From the NCBI GenBank assembly GCA_001464385.1, contig LNFB01000340.1:62001-126000 (forward strand): a stretch of DNA of 64,000 nt, read 5' to 3'. Of this stretch, positions 1 to 7,885 are shown in pieces. The notes under the pieces are model-generated. The model did no database searches, was not told the DNA's origin, and saw only the letters and a program-made list of their open reading frames with translations. The translations under genes were made by a program, and so were the position numbers. The number at the start of each line of letters is the position of its first letter. The first letter of the stretch is position 1. The DNA is from Deltaproteobacteria bacterium Ga0077550 (GTDB lineage: Bacteria > Myxococcota_A > Polyangia > Nannocystales > Nannocystaceae).

Positions 1-336
1 GCCCGAGAACGCGTCCGCGAACTCGGGCATCTCGCCCAGCCGCACGAAGTGCCGCCCCGAGCGCGAGACCTGATCGTCGGGGTGCAGGCGGCCCTCGAGG
101 ATCCAGGTGTGCAGCGTCGCCAGGTCGGGCGCGGTGAACAGCAGGTCGTCGATCGTGCGCACCTGCCACGGCTGCGGCACGACGCCGTCGGGTGCCGCGA
201 CGCGGAACACCTCGCCGCAGACCGAGCAGCGGACAGACGCGCCCTCGGGGCCGACCTGACGGTCGTCCAACGCGAACTCGGTCTGGCAACTCGCGCAGCG
301 GACGATCAACGGATCTTCTCGCGGCGAAGGTAACAT
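1..336 (-). CDS. zinc-ribbon (MJ0042-type) protein, N-terminal part
   Basis: The C-terminus lies beyond the left window edge; 112 codons are visible from an ATG at 336. Residues about 12-37 form a four-cysteine zinc ribbon (CxxC then CxxC, with a phenylalanine after each pair) of the MJ0042/zinc-ribbon type found at the N-terminus of many myxobacterial proteins. It is followed by a WQVRTIDDL segment and an acidic/aromatic stretch resembling the GYF-like domain that often follows this ribbon. The rest of such proteins is usually low-complexity sequence, membrane or TPR domains, which cannot be seen here. The function is unknown. It lies 54 nt downstream of another zinc-ribbon gene on the same strand and may be cotranscribed with it. 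Confidence 0.75.
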   Translation of the reverse strand, partial: MLPSPREDPLIVRCASCQTEFALDDRQVGPEGASVRCSVCGEVFRVAAPDGVVPQPWQVRTIDDLLFTAPDLATLHTWILEGRLHPDDQVSRSGRHFVRLGEMPEFADAFSG

Positions 337-390
337 GCCCGCCGCCGGCCGCGGCAATCGAGCCGCCGCGCACCACGGGTCACCGCGTGC

Positions 391-591
391 TCACGACCCG
401 GCGAACATGCCGAGCACACCACCCACGGCGCTCGCGACGAGGACCCCGCCGACCAGCAGGCCGAACGCGCGCATCGGCATCGGGACGGGATGATGGGGCT
501 CGAGGCCCGCCTCGGCCCCGCACTTGGGGCAGGCGTGCGGCGGCGACTCGGCCCCGAAGGCGGTATGGCACGCGCTGCAGCGGTACTCCAC
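391..591 (-). CDS. small zinc-ribbon membrane protein
   Basis: A 66-residue protein starting at GTG 591. It has two CxxC knuckles (CSAC near residue 5 and CPKC near residue 21), so a rubredoxin-like zinc ribbon, and a single hydrophobic C-terminal helix (about residues 42-63, rich in Gly/Val/Ala) that should anchor it in the inner membrane. The GTG start is supported by a TTGACG / 17 nt / TAGGTC promoter whose -10 ends 9 nt before the GTG, so the transcript would be leaderless. Small ribbon-plus-helix proteins of this kind are common and uncharacterised. It is probably cotranscribed with the ribbon protein that follows on the same strand. Confidence 0.75.
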   Translation of the reverse strand: MEYRCSACHTAFGAESPPHACPKCGAEAGLEPHHPVPMPMRAFGLLVGGVLVASAVGGVLGMFAGS

Positions 592-629
592 GGTTGGAAG
601 GACCTAGCGCCGATGCGCGCAGGCGTCAA
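592..629 (-). promoter_or_regulatory. promoter of the 591 gene (leaderless type)
   Basis: On the minus strand, TTGACG (629-624), a 17-nt spacer, TAGGTC (606-601), then 9 nt to the GTG at 591. It is one of the best -35/-10 matches in the window, and there is no room for a Shine-Dalgarno sequence. Confidence 0.6.
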
Positions 630-697
630 GCGCCGGTCCTACGCGCCGTTCACGATCGCTTCGCGGTCCGATGACGGCGCCCCTGGACGCGATTTGG

Positions 698-709
698 CAT
701 AGTCACCGG
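698..709 (+). promoter_or_regulatory. -10-like element before the response regulator
   Basis: CATAGT (698-703) matches TATAAT at four of six positions and is 6 nt from the GTG at 710. No -35 is seen. It fits the leaderless pattern found elsewhere but is weak alone. Confidence 0.35.
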
Positions 710-1417
710 GTGCGGGTCCTGCTCATCGAAGACGACGCGAAGCTCGCCGAGCGGACGGCCGAGTACCTGCGCGATCACGGCGCGACCGTGGAGATCGCGG
801 CGGACGGCGCCGTCGGCCTGGCACGCGCCGAGGCGGGCGAGCACGACATCGTCCTGCTCGATCTCATGCTCCCCGGGCTCGACGGCCTGTCCGTGTGCAA
901 GCAGCTGCGCAAGGTCAGCGGTGTGCCGGTCATCATGCTCACCGCCCGCGGCGAAGAGGTCGATCGCATCGTGGGACTCGAGCTGGGCGCCGACGACTAC
1001 ATGCCCAAGCCGTTCAGCCCGCGCGAGCTGGTCGCCCGCATGCGCGCGGTGCTGCGCCGCGGTGCTGCAGCCGCCCCCACCAACGCGAACGAGCTGAGCG
1101 TCGGCGCCCTGTCGATCGACCGCGAGCGCCACGTCGCGACCTTCGCGGGCACGGTCCTCGAGCTGACCGCGTTCCAGTTCGACCTGCTGTGGGTCATCGC
1201 GCGGGCCGCCGGCAAGGTGCTGCCGCGCGAGCAGATCTACAACGAGGTCCGTCGGCTGCGAGGCGAGGCGCCGACCAGCTTCGACCCCGCGGTCGATCGC
1301 TCGGTCGACGTGCACATGAGCAAGATCCGCGCGGCGCTGGCCGCCGCGGGCCCCGAGGGCGGTGCGCTCGTGCGGACCATCCGCGGGGTCGGCTACGTGA
1401 TCGGCGACGAGGCATGA
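710..1417 (+). CDS. OmpR/PhoB-family response regulator
   Basis: A 235-residue two-component response regulator. The receiver domain (about 1-115) has the acidic pair E7/D8-D9, phospho-acceptor D51, T78 and K100. The C-terminal winged helix (about 135-233) is OmpR/PhoB type and ends in the usual RTIRGVGYVI motif. GTG 710 is chosen because the receiver fold begins there and a -10-like CATAGT lies 6 nt upstream; an in-frame ATG at 671 would add 13 residues with no domain. The stop overlaps the next start (ATGA), so it is translationally coupled to the sensor kinase. The stimulus is unknown. Confidence 0.93.
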   Translation: MRVLLIEDDAKLAERTAEYLRDHGATVEIAADGAVGLARAEAGEHDIVLLDLMLPGLDGLSVCKQLRKVSGVPVIMLTARGEEVDRIVGLELGADDYMPKPFSPRELVARMRAVLRRGAAAAPTNANELSVGALSIDRERHVATFAGTVLELTAFQFDLLWVIARAAGKVLPREQIYNEVRRLRGEAPTSFDPAVDRSVDVHMSKIRAALAAAGPEGGALVRTIRGVGYVIGDEA

Positions 1418-2814
1418 GCGCGCCCCGCCCACCGCGCCGCTCGAGCCTGTTCCGCAGGATCTACGGCACGTTCGTCGTCACGTTCCTCATCGCCGCGATC
1501 GTCGTCGGCACCGGGACGTGGCTCGTCGCGCGGGCGCTCAGCGCGGACTGGGTCCCCGACGCGATCGATCGCCTCGACGCGGGCAACGAAGCGCTGGTCG
1601 CCGACCTTCACGATCCGCCGGCGCTCGCCCTCACGCTCGAGGCAATGGACCGCGAGCTCGGCACGCGCTCGGCCGTCTACGACGTCGAGGGCGACAAGAT
1701 CGCCGGCGATGGACCCCCGCACGTGCCGGCCCGCGCCCACCGCCGGGAGAAGCAGCTGCGGCGCGGTCGCCCCGTCATCCACCCCGGGCCCGGGGACCGG
1801 CCCCTGGTGCTGTTCCCGGTGTCGAACGAGGCCGGCGAGACCGTCGCGATCGTCCACGTCGTCGACGCTCCGGCGGCGCGCGCCCGCCTCATCGGGATCA
1901 TCGCGCCGCTGCTCATCGCGGCGTTCGGGCTCGGGGCCTGGCGACTGTCGCGATCGTTGACGTCGCGCATCGACCGGCTCGAGGACGGCGTCGGTCGCAT
2001 CGCCCACGGCGAGCTCGACCACCGCATCGAGGTGCCGGCCCGCCCGGCCGACGAGATCGACGAGCTCGGCGCCGCGGTGAACGACATGGCCGGCCGGCTC
2101 GAGCGGGTCGTCGCGGGCCAGCGGACGCTGCTCGCGAACGTCTCGCACGAGCTGCGGACGCCCATCGCCCGGGTCAAGGTGTTGCTCGAGATCCTCCACG
2201 AGCGGCTCGAGCGCATCGCCGACGATGGCGCCTCGGCGAGGGCGGCGACGCTCGAACGGCTGCGCGTCGGCATCGGCGAGATGGCCGAGGACATCGTCGA
2301 GATGGAGACCCTCATCACCGATCTGCTGACCAGCGGTCGCCTCGAGCTGCGCGCCGGCGAGGGCGCCCAGCTCGAGCTCGCGCCCGTCGATCTCGCGGCG
2401 GTGCTGTCGCGCTCGGCGACGAAGTTCCGCGCCACCATCGACGCGGCGCCCGGCGTCGGCGTCCGCGGCGACGTGTTCCTGCTCGAGCGGCTGTTCAGCA
2501 ACCTGCTCGCCAACGCCCGGCGGGCGTGCCCCGACGGCGGCGTGTGGGTGCGCGCCGAGCAGGACGGCGCGAGCGTCGTCGTGCGCGTCGAGGACGACGG
2601 CCCCGGCATCCCCGCCGAGCAGCGCGAGGCCGTGTTCGAGCCCTTCCGTCGCCTCGACGACGCCCGCAGCCGGGACCGCGGCGGCGTCGGCCTCGGCCTC
2701 TACCTGTGCCGACAGATCTGCGCCGCGCACGGCGGGACGTTGGTCGCGCAGGCGCGCCCCGACGGCCACCGCGGCGCGTCGATGTGCGTGCGGTTGCCGG
2801 CCGCGACGAGCTGA
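1414..2814 (+). CDS. sensor histidine kinase
   Basis: A 466-residue inner-membrane sensor kinase, partner of the overlapping response regulator. Order: TM1 (about 19-38), periplasmic sensor region of ~115 residues, TM2 (about 159-178), HAMP (about 178-232), HisKA with phospho-acceptor H245 in the SHELRTP motif, and a C-terminal HATPase with an N box (NLLANARRA), a G1 box (DDGPGIP) and a G2 box (GGVGLGLYL). The length is normal for the EnvZ/CpxA type. The start ATG overlaps the regulator stop by four bases. The short periplasmic domain is not recognised, so the signal cannot be named. Confidence 0.93.
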   Translation: MSAPRPPRRSSLFRRIYGTFVVTFLIAAIVVGTGTWLVARALSADWVPDAIDRLDAGNEALVADLHDPPALALTLEAMDRELGTRSAVYDVEGDKIAGDGPPHVPARAHRREKQLRRGRPVIHPGPGDRPLVLFPVSNEAGETVAIVHVVDAPAARARLIGIIAPLLIAAFGLGAWRLSRSLTSRIDRLEDGVGRIAHGELDHRIEVPARPADEIDELGAAVNDMAGRLERVVAGQRTLLANVSHELRTPIARVKVLLEILHERLERIADDGASARAATLERLRVGIGEMAEDIVEMETLITDLLTSGRLELRAGEGAQLELAPVDLAAVLSRSATKFRATIDAAPGVGVRGDVFLLERLFSNLLANARRACPDGGVWVRAEQDGASVVVRVEDDGPGIPAEQREAVFEPFRRLDDARSRDRGGVGLGLYLCRQICAAHGGTLVAQARPDGHRGASMCVRLPAATS

Positions 2815-2829
2815 TACACTGCCCGCCGC
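2815..2829 (+). promoter_or_regulatory. -10 element of pyrE (leaderless type)
   Basis: TACACT (2815-2820) directly follows the kinase TGA and is 9 nt from the pyrE ATG. A TTG-containing hexamer lies 15 nt upstream inside the kinase gene. pyrE can therefore have its own promoter within the end of the sensor gene. Confidence 0.45.
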
Positions 2830-3501
2830 ATGCTCGCCCACCAGGCCGCGTTCCTCGAATTGCTGCTGCGCTACGAGGTCGTTCGATTCGGCGATTTCAC
2901 GCTGAAGTCGGGCCGCCGCTCGCCCTACTTCGTCAACGCCGGCCAGCTCCGCACGGGCGCCGCGATCGACGGTCTCGGCCAGGCCTACGCCGCCCACGCG
3001 CGCCACGCTGGGCTGCGCTGCGACCTCGTGTTCGGACCGTCGTACAAGGGCGTCCCACTGGCGGTGTCGACCGCGATGGCGATGGCGCGCACCGGCGACG
3101 ACGTGGGCTACGCCTTCGATCGCAAGGAGGCCAAGGACCACGGCGAGGGCGGCGTGTTCGTCGGCACGACGCCGGCCGCGGGGATGCACGTCGTCGTCGT
3201 CGACGACGTCATCACCTCGGGCCAGTCCATCCGCGAGGCCGTCGAGCTGCTGCGCCGCGCCGCCGCCGATGTGATCGTCAGCGGCGTCGTGGTCGCCGTC
3301 GACCGGCAGGAGCGCGGCCGCGGCGATCGAACCACGCTCACCGAGCTGCAGGAGGAGCTCGGCGTCGGCGTGCACCCGCTGCTGTCGATCCGCGACGTCG
3401 TGACACACCTGCACGGCCGCGAGATCGACGGTCGCGTGCTCGTCGACGACGCCCGCGCAGCGGCGATCCTCGAGCACCTCGCCGCCCACGGGGCGAAGTG
3501 A
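2830..3501 (+). CDS. pyrE: orotate phosphoribosyltransferase
   Basis: Converts orotate and PRPP to orotidine 5'-phosphate and diphosphate, the fifth step of de novo UMP synthesis, in the cytoplasm. The 223 residues cover the whole family length. The N-terminal hood contains the FTLKSGRxSPYF motif (about 23-34), followed by the FGPSYKGVPLA loop (about 68-78) and the PRPP-binding VVVVDDVITSG motif (121-131). No other pyrimidine gene is nearby. The ATG follows a TACACT -10 by 9 nt. The stop overlaps the GTG start of the next lipoprotein gene (GTGA). Confidence 0.96.
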   Translation: MLAHQAAFLELLLRYEVVRFGDFTLKSGRRSPYFVNAGQLRTGAAIDGLGQAYAAHARHAGLRCDLVFGPSYKGVPLAVSTAMAMARTGDDVGYAFDRKEAKDHGEGGVFVGTTPAAGMHVVVVDDVITSGQSIREAVELLRRAAADVIVSGVVVAVDRQERGRGDRTTLTELQEELGVGVHPLLSIRDVVTHLHGREIDGRVLVDDARAAAILEHLAAHGAK

Positions 3502-4049
3502 CGCGCGGGCTCGTCGGCGCGGTGCTGGCCGGCGGGCTCGTGCTCGGCTGCGCCGAATCGGACGACCCGATGGATCGCGACGCCGTCGCCGAGCTTGCGC
3601 GCACCCAGGGCGACGCCCAGGGCGGCGCGCGCACGGGCACCTGGGGCGTCCGCTTGGTGGAGCAGACCTGCACCTGCCCCAGCGACATCGCGGCGTACTT
3701 CTCGATCTGCCAGGCGGACGAGGCCCTCGGCTTCATCCCGCTGACGATGCGCGTCGTCGAGGGCGACGGCGTCATCACCCTGGTCCCGGAGAGCGGCACG
3801 TCGCCGAACTTCGACCTCGGCGGGGAGCTGTCGGGTCCGATCGACGCCGACGGGACCTTCGGCGCCGGGATCGTCACCATCGGCATCGACGTCGCCGCCG
3901 AGCTGGTGGTCACCGCCCGCCTCGAGGCCGAGATGGACGGCACCGAGGCCTTCGCGGGCGAACTCCGCGTGCGCCTGCGCGGCAAGGCCGGCGAGCGCAC
4001 CGTGTCGTGCGAGAGCCTGCACGAGCTGCAGGCGGACCGGCTGTTCTAG
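3498..4049 (+). CDS. small secreted lipoprotein of unknown function
   Basis: A 183-residue protein starting at a GTG that overlaps the pyrE stop. The first ~18 residues are a hydrophobic signal ending in a lipobox (VLGC), so it should be a lipoprotein. The rest contains a CTCPSDI segment with paired cysteines and alternating hydrophobic/acidic stretches that look like an all-beta domain. No family is recognised. The overlap with pyrE suggests coupling but no functional link is evident. It converges on the beta-propeller gene 16 nt away. Confidence 0.75.
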   Translation: MTRGLVGAVLAGGLVLGCAESDDPMDRDAVAELARTQGDAQGGARTGTWGVRLVEQTCTCPSDIAAYFSICQADEALGFIPLTMRVVEGDGVITLVPESGTSPNFDLGGELSGPIDADGTFGAGIVTIGIDVAAELVVTARLEAEMDGTEAFAGELRVRLRGKAGERTVSCESLHELQADRLF

Positions 4050-4065
4050 CCGGGAGCGCCCCGCG

Positions 4066-5931
4066 TCACTCGACCGGGATGATGCGCGCCGCCGTGATCG
4101 TCCAGTCGCTCTTCGGCGCCTGGACGCGGGTCGAGAACACGATGTGGCGGCCGTCCGCGGTGAACACCGGGTCGTCGTCGTCCAGCGCGTTGCGGGTGAG
4201 CACACGCATCGCGCCGCTCTCGAGGTCGACGACCGCGATCTCGCCGTCGTTCAGGTACTCGGGATCGACGACCTTGCCGCTGACGGTCATCGTCGCCCGC
4301 TTGCCGTCGCGCGAGACCGCGAGGTCCCCGATCTGGTTGCCGGAGTCCGTGAGCGCCTTGGATGTGAACGCCCCCGCGTCGACCTGGTGGACCGTCGGAC
4401 GGCCCTCGGCGACCAGCGGCGTCACGTCGGGCGCCATCGGCGGGTTCGCGAGCAGGGCGGCGGGCGCCGCCGGCAGATCGATGCGGACGAGCCGGCCGTC
4501 GTAGCCGACCGCGAGCAGCGACGCGCGCCCGGGGATCGCCGCGAGCTGGGTGATCCCCGCGTTGCCGGCGGCGACCTTGGCCGGGGCGACCACGACGCGC
4601 GTCGTGTCGCGCACGCTGAAGATCGCGATCCAGGCGGTGTCGTCGACCTCGTAGTCGGCGATCGCCGCCAGGTGGTCGTCATCGATCCAGACGAGCTGCG
4701 ACAGCACGGTGGACTCGAGCATCCCGAGGATCACCTCGGGCTCGCCGGGCCGGGTCACCGAGACGACGCCGAGGCCGTCGACGAAGCCGACCCGCGCCAT
4801 GGCGCCGCCACGCCCGAGCACCGCCGGCCCATCGAGCCCGCTGCGACCGCGCTCGACGGCGCCCTGCTTCGTCCACGCGCACGCGCCGGCCTTGGTCGCG
4901 TCGAGGGTCCAGAGGCTGTCGCCGTTGCCCAGCGTCGAGAGCAGCGCGGTCGAGCCGTCGTCGGACCACTGGATCGAGCGCCAGTCCCCGACCTCGACCC
5001 CGCCCTCGGCGAGGGAGGTGCAGGGCACGCGGGCGCTCGGCTCGGCCATCGCCGCACCGACCAGGAACTGCTCGCGATCGCCGAGATCGAGATCGGCGCG
5101 CACCGCATCGCGCGTCACGACCTCGAGCGTGCGGCCGATCGACAGCACGCTGCCGTCGGCGAGCGGCCGGGCCGTGAGGCTCTCGAGCGTCTCGCCCACC
5201 CGCGCGGGCTTTGGCTCGACCCGCTCGCCCTCCGCGAGCGCCTGATCGAGGTCGCGCACGACCTTCTCGGCCATCTTCTCGGCCTCGGGGACCTGATCGA
5301 GCCGGCGCAGCGCCTCCTCGAGCTTGTCGCGGAGCTGCAGCTGATCGACGGCGAGCGACTCGGGCTTGCGCAGCGCGGCGAGCTGCTTCTGCTCGAACAG
5401 CGCCTGCAGCATCGGCAGGGTGCCGTCGCGCAGCACCTTGCTGGGCGCCGGATTGAAGGTGATGACGTGGGGGAACGCGAAGTCACCGACGGACACCGCC
5501 GCCCACTTGGCGTCGGCGGGGATCGAGGGCGGCCCGCCCTCGAACTCGAGCGCGGAGAAGTCGACCTCGCCCGGCGACTCGAACAGCACGAAGCCCCAGC
5601 CGAACCGATCGGCGAGCTCCATCACCGCCTCGATGCCCTCGACCTCGAGCTCCGGCACCTCGTCCTTGGCCTTGTTCACCCACGCCGGCAGCGTGCCCTC
5701 GCCGGTCTCGAAGCCGACGTCCTTGAGGACGATCGACGAGCCGACATGGGTGCCGCGCGTGACCACGAGGACCTTGCCGGCCTCCTCGGGGTTGCCCGTG
5801 CCGCCGCGGCGCAGGAACGTCCACGCGGCCGCCCCCAGAGCGCCGGCGATCAGCACGCCGAGGACCACGATCTTGCCTCGACCGCTGCGTCGCAGCGTCT
5901 CGAGATCCGTGCTCGAGCCGAACTCCGTCAT
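4066..5931 (-). CDS. membrane-anchored WD40/TolB-like beta-propeller protein
   Basis: About 621 residues. There is one N-terminal transmembrane helix (about 19-40), then a periplasmic region with a helical, probably coiled-coil segment (about 185-245, rich in Leu/Glu/Arg). A C-terminal repeat region follows with blades such as RSIQWSDDGSTALLS, GNQIGDLAVSRDGKRATM and DDDDPVFTADGRHIVFSTR, typical of WD40-like/PD40 (TolB) propellers. Start chosen at ATG 5931; an in-frame GTG at 5940 is possible. It probably acts as a binding scaffold, but no partner or enzyme motif is seen. Neither neighbour suggests a pathway. Confidence 0.7.
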   Translation of the reverse strand: MTEFGSSTDLETLRRSGRGKIVVLGVLIAGALGAAAWTFLRRGGTGNPEEAGKVLVVTRGTHVGSSIVLKDVGFETGEGTLPAWVNKAKDEVPELEVEGIEAVMELADRFGWGFVLFESPGEVDFSALEFEGGPPSIPADAKWAAVSVGDFAFPHVITFNPAPSKVLRDGTLPMLQALFEQKQLAALRKPESLAVDQLQLRDKLEEALRRLDQVPEAEKMAEKVVRDLDQALAEGERVEPKPARVGETLESLTARPLADGSVLSIGRTLEVVTRDAVRADLDLGDREQFLVGAAMAEPSARVPCTSLAEGGVEVGDWRSIQWSDDGSTALLSTLGNGDSLWTLDATKAGACAWTKQGAVERGRSGLDGPAVLGRGGAMARVGFVDGLGVVSVTRPGEPEVILGMLESTVLSQLVWIDDDHLAAIADYEVDDTAWIAIFSVRDTTRVVVAPAKVAAGNAGITQLAAIPGRASLLAVGYDGRLVRIDLPAAPAALLANPPMAPDVTPLVAEGRPTVHQVDAGAFTSKALTDSGNQIGDLAVSRDGKRATMTVSGKVVDPEYLNDGEIAVVDLESGAMRVLTRNALDDDDPVFTADGRHIVFSTRVQAPKSDWTITAARIIPVE

Positions 5932-6086
5932 GGGCTGCACATTGACACAAGTTCAGTGCACCACGGCGCGGCGCCACAGGACCGGTCCGATGCGCCGTTT
6001 GGGGCGAGCCCACGCGATCGGGGGACCTCACGGCGCAGGGCGGGCCGCGACCCGCGAGCGCCGGGCCTCGCGCCCGCGGCCGAGGG

Positions 6087-6983
6087 CTAGGTCCACTCGC
6101 CGAGCACGGAGCGGACGCCGCTGGCGAGGATGCCGAGGCCATCGCCCCAGCGTCGGTCGTCCCCCGCCGCGCGACGGCCGGTGGAATCCGGGTGGTTCTG
6201 GGGATAGAGGAATGCCTCGGGGTGCGGCATCACGCCGAACACGCGACCGGTCGCGTCGCACAGCGCCGCGGCGCCGCCCAGCGATCCGTTGGGGTTGGCG
6301 GGCCAGTCCTCCGTCACCGCACCCGCCGCATCGACGTACTGCAGCGGCACGAGGCCCGAACGGATCGCGTGCTCCCGCGCCGCTGGATCGCCGAACACGA
6401 TCTTGCCCTCGCCATGCCGCGCCGGCACGTCGAGCGGCGCCCCGGAGGCGCCCCGCGTGAAGGCGCAGGGGCTGTCGGTCGCGACCCGCAGGCGCACCCA
6501 CGCGTCGCGATAGCCGAGGCGATCGTTGTCGACGATCGACACCTGCTGCGGCGCGAGGGGCCCGCCCGGCGTCCGCCCCAGCGACGGCAACAGGCCGAGC
6601 TTCGCGATTGTCTGGAACCCGTTGCACACACCGATCACGTGACCGCCGTCGTCGACGAAGCGCGCGAGCGCGTCGGCCATCCGGAAGCGCATCCGGTTGG
6701 CGAGGACGCGCCCCGACGCGATGTGATCGCCGAAGGAGAACCCGCCGACGAACGCGAGGATGTGGACGCCGTCGAGCGCGGACGCGCCCGCCTCGAGCAG
6801 CGCGCCGGTGTGGACGATCTCGGCCGTCGCCCCGGCCATGCGGAAGCCCGCGGCGGTCTCCGCCTCGCAGTTGAGGCCGTAGCCCGTCAGCACGCACACC
6901 CGCACCTCGGCGGCGCCGGGCACCGGGCCGAGCTCGAAGGCCCACGCGCTGCGGGCCGCTGGGATCTCCTGCGCCGCGCCCAC
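6087..6983 (-). CDS. purQ: phosphoribosylformylglycinamidine synthase, glutaminase subunit
   Basis: Class I glutamine amidotransferase that hydrolyses glutamine and passes ammonia to PurL for conversion of FGAR to FGAM in purine synthesis. The nucleophile is C120 (GVCNGFQ). H254 and E256 (GVMPHPEAFLYP) complete the triad, and the FVGGFSFGDH motif of PurQ is at 78-87. The length (298) is somewhat above the usual ~230, partly from a 27-residue N-terminal extension before VRVCVLTGYG. Translation may really begin later. The GTG start is one base after the upstream lipoprotein stop. The partner gene purL lies 5 kb away on the same strand, not adjacent. Confidence 0.92.
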   Translation of the reverse strand: MGAAQEIPAARSAWAFELGPVPGAAEVRVCVLTGYGLNCEAETAAGFRMAGATAEIVHTGALLEAGASALDGVHILAFVGGFSFGDHIASGRVLANRMRFRMADALARFVDDGGHVIGVCNGFQTIAKLGLLPSLGRTPGGPLAPQQVSIVDNDRLGYRDAWVRLRVATDSPCAFTRGASGAPLDVPARHGEGKIVFGDPAAREHAIRSGLVPLQYVDAAGAVTEDWPANPNGSLGGAAALCDATGRVFGVMPHPEAFLYPQNHPDSTGRRAAGDDRRWGDGLGILASGVRSVLGEWT

Positions 6984-6984
6984 G

Positions 6985-7701
6985 TCAGCCCGTCGTGCCG
7001 CCGCCGGAGTCCGAGCTCGAGCCGCTCGAGCCGCCGCCCGTGTCCTCGCCGCCGCCCATGGGGCACGCCGCGGTGATCGGATCGCCCGGGAGCATGTCGA
7101 CGCTCGGCACCCGCACGGCCGCGAAGGTCGAGCCGGTGAGGTCGAGCATCAGCGGCGCGGTGACCATGCCGGTGACCGTGCCGCAGAACAGGTCCTCGGT
7201 CTGGATCGTGCCGCTCAGGTTGAGCGTCGCGACGATGTCGCTGCCGGTGATCGGGTTGGCCATGCCGGTGACCATGACCGGCTCGCTGATCGGCAGCTCG
7301 AAGCCGCCGGTCGCGTTCACGGCCACCGCCGGCAGCATCAGCGCGTCGCCGACGGGCTCACGCGGCTCGGTGGTCCCGAGGACCTCGAGGCTGAGCGGCT
7401 GGAGGTTCATCTGCAGCATCCCGCCGTCGGGCGAGGGCGTGAACGTCACCGTGGCGTAGAACTGCAGCGGCGTGGCCGGGGCGATGACGGCCGCCAGCGC
7501 GAGCAGGAAGTCCCCGTTCACGTCGGCGAGCGATCCGCCCTGGTCCATCTTCACGTTGGCCGCGTCCTCGCGCTCCTCCTCGGTCTGTTCGATGAAGTCG
7601 TCGTACTTGCCGGGTGCGTCCGGCGAGGGACACCCCGTCAGCGCGACGAGGGCGGCGGCGACCAGCAGGCGAACGGCGGGATTCGGGGACGACGGCATCA
7701 T
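6985..7701 (-). CDS. secreted lipoprotein of unknown function
   Basis: A 238-residue protein. Start at 7701 (the first of two adjacent ATGs), which gives a signal peptide ending in LTGC, a clean lipobox. The mature protein has a short Asp/Glu-rich segment, then ~170 residues of alternating beta-type sequence (TPLQFYATVTFTP and similar), and ends in a Gly/Ser/Thr tail with repeated GGGSSGSS-like sequence. No family is recognised. The frame stays open further upstream, but that part would overlap the divergent porin gene and has no coding character. It lies one base upstream of purQ, which suggests coupled translation without an obvious functional link. Confidence 0.72.
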   Translation of the reverse strand: MMPSSPNPAVRLLVAAALVALTGCPSPDAPGKYDDFIEQTEEEREDAANVKMDQGGSLADVNGDFLLALAAVIAPATPLQFYATVTFTPSPDGGMLQMNLQPLSLEVLGTTEPREPVGDALMLPAVAVNATGGFELPISEPVMVTGMANPITGSDIVATLNLSGTIQTEDLFCGTVTGMVTAPLMLDLTGSTFAAVRVPSVDMLPGDPITAACPMGGGEDTGGGSSGSSSDSGGGTTG

Positions 7702-7791
7702 GGGGCGAGCCTGGACGTCGACGCGAAACCGCGCCGCCGAGCCGTCGCGATGATGCCCCAACTTCAGGCCCCGGCCAAGTCGGCTTGGTTG

Positions 7792-7797
7792 TAGAGT
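7792..7797 (+). promoter_or_regulatory. possible -10 of the FadL-type porin gene
   Basis: TAGAGT lies about 90 nt before the ATG, with no clear -35. In contrast to most genes here, this one has a leader and a GGGGAA ribosome-binding sequence. Confidence 0.3.
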
Positions 7798-7885
7798 TCC
7801 CGCGGTCGAACCCGCGCTGCGGGCCTCGACCCGTGGGCGCGCCACCGAAGGGCCGCCTAGAGCGACGCACCGGGGAACACCAACG

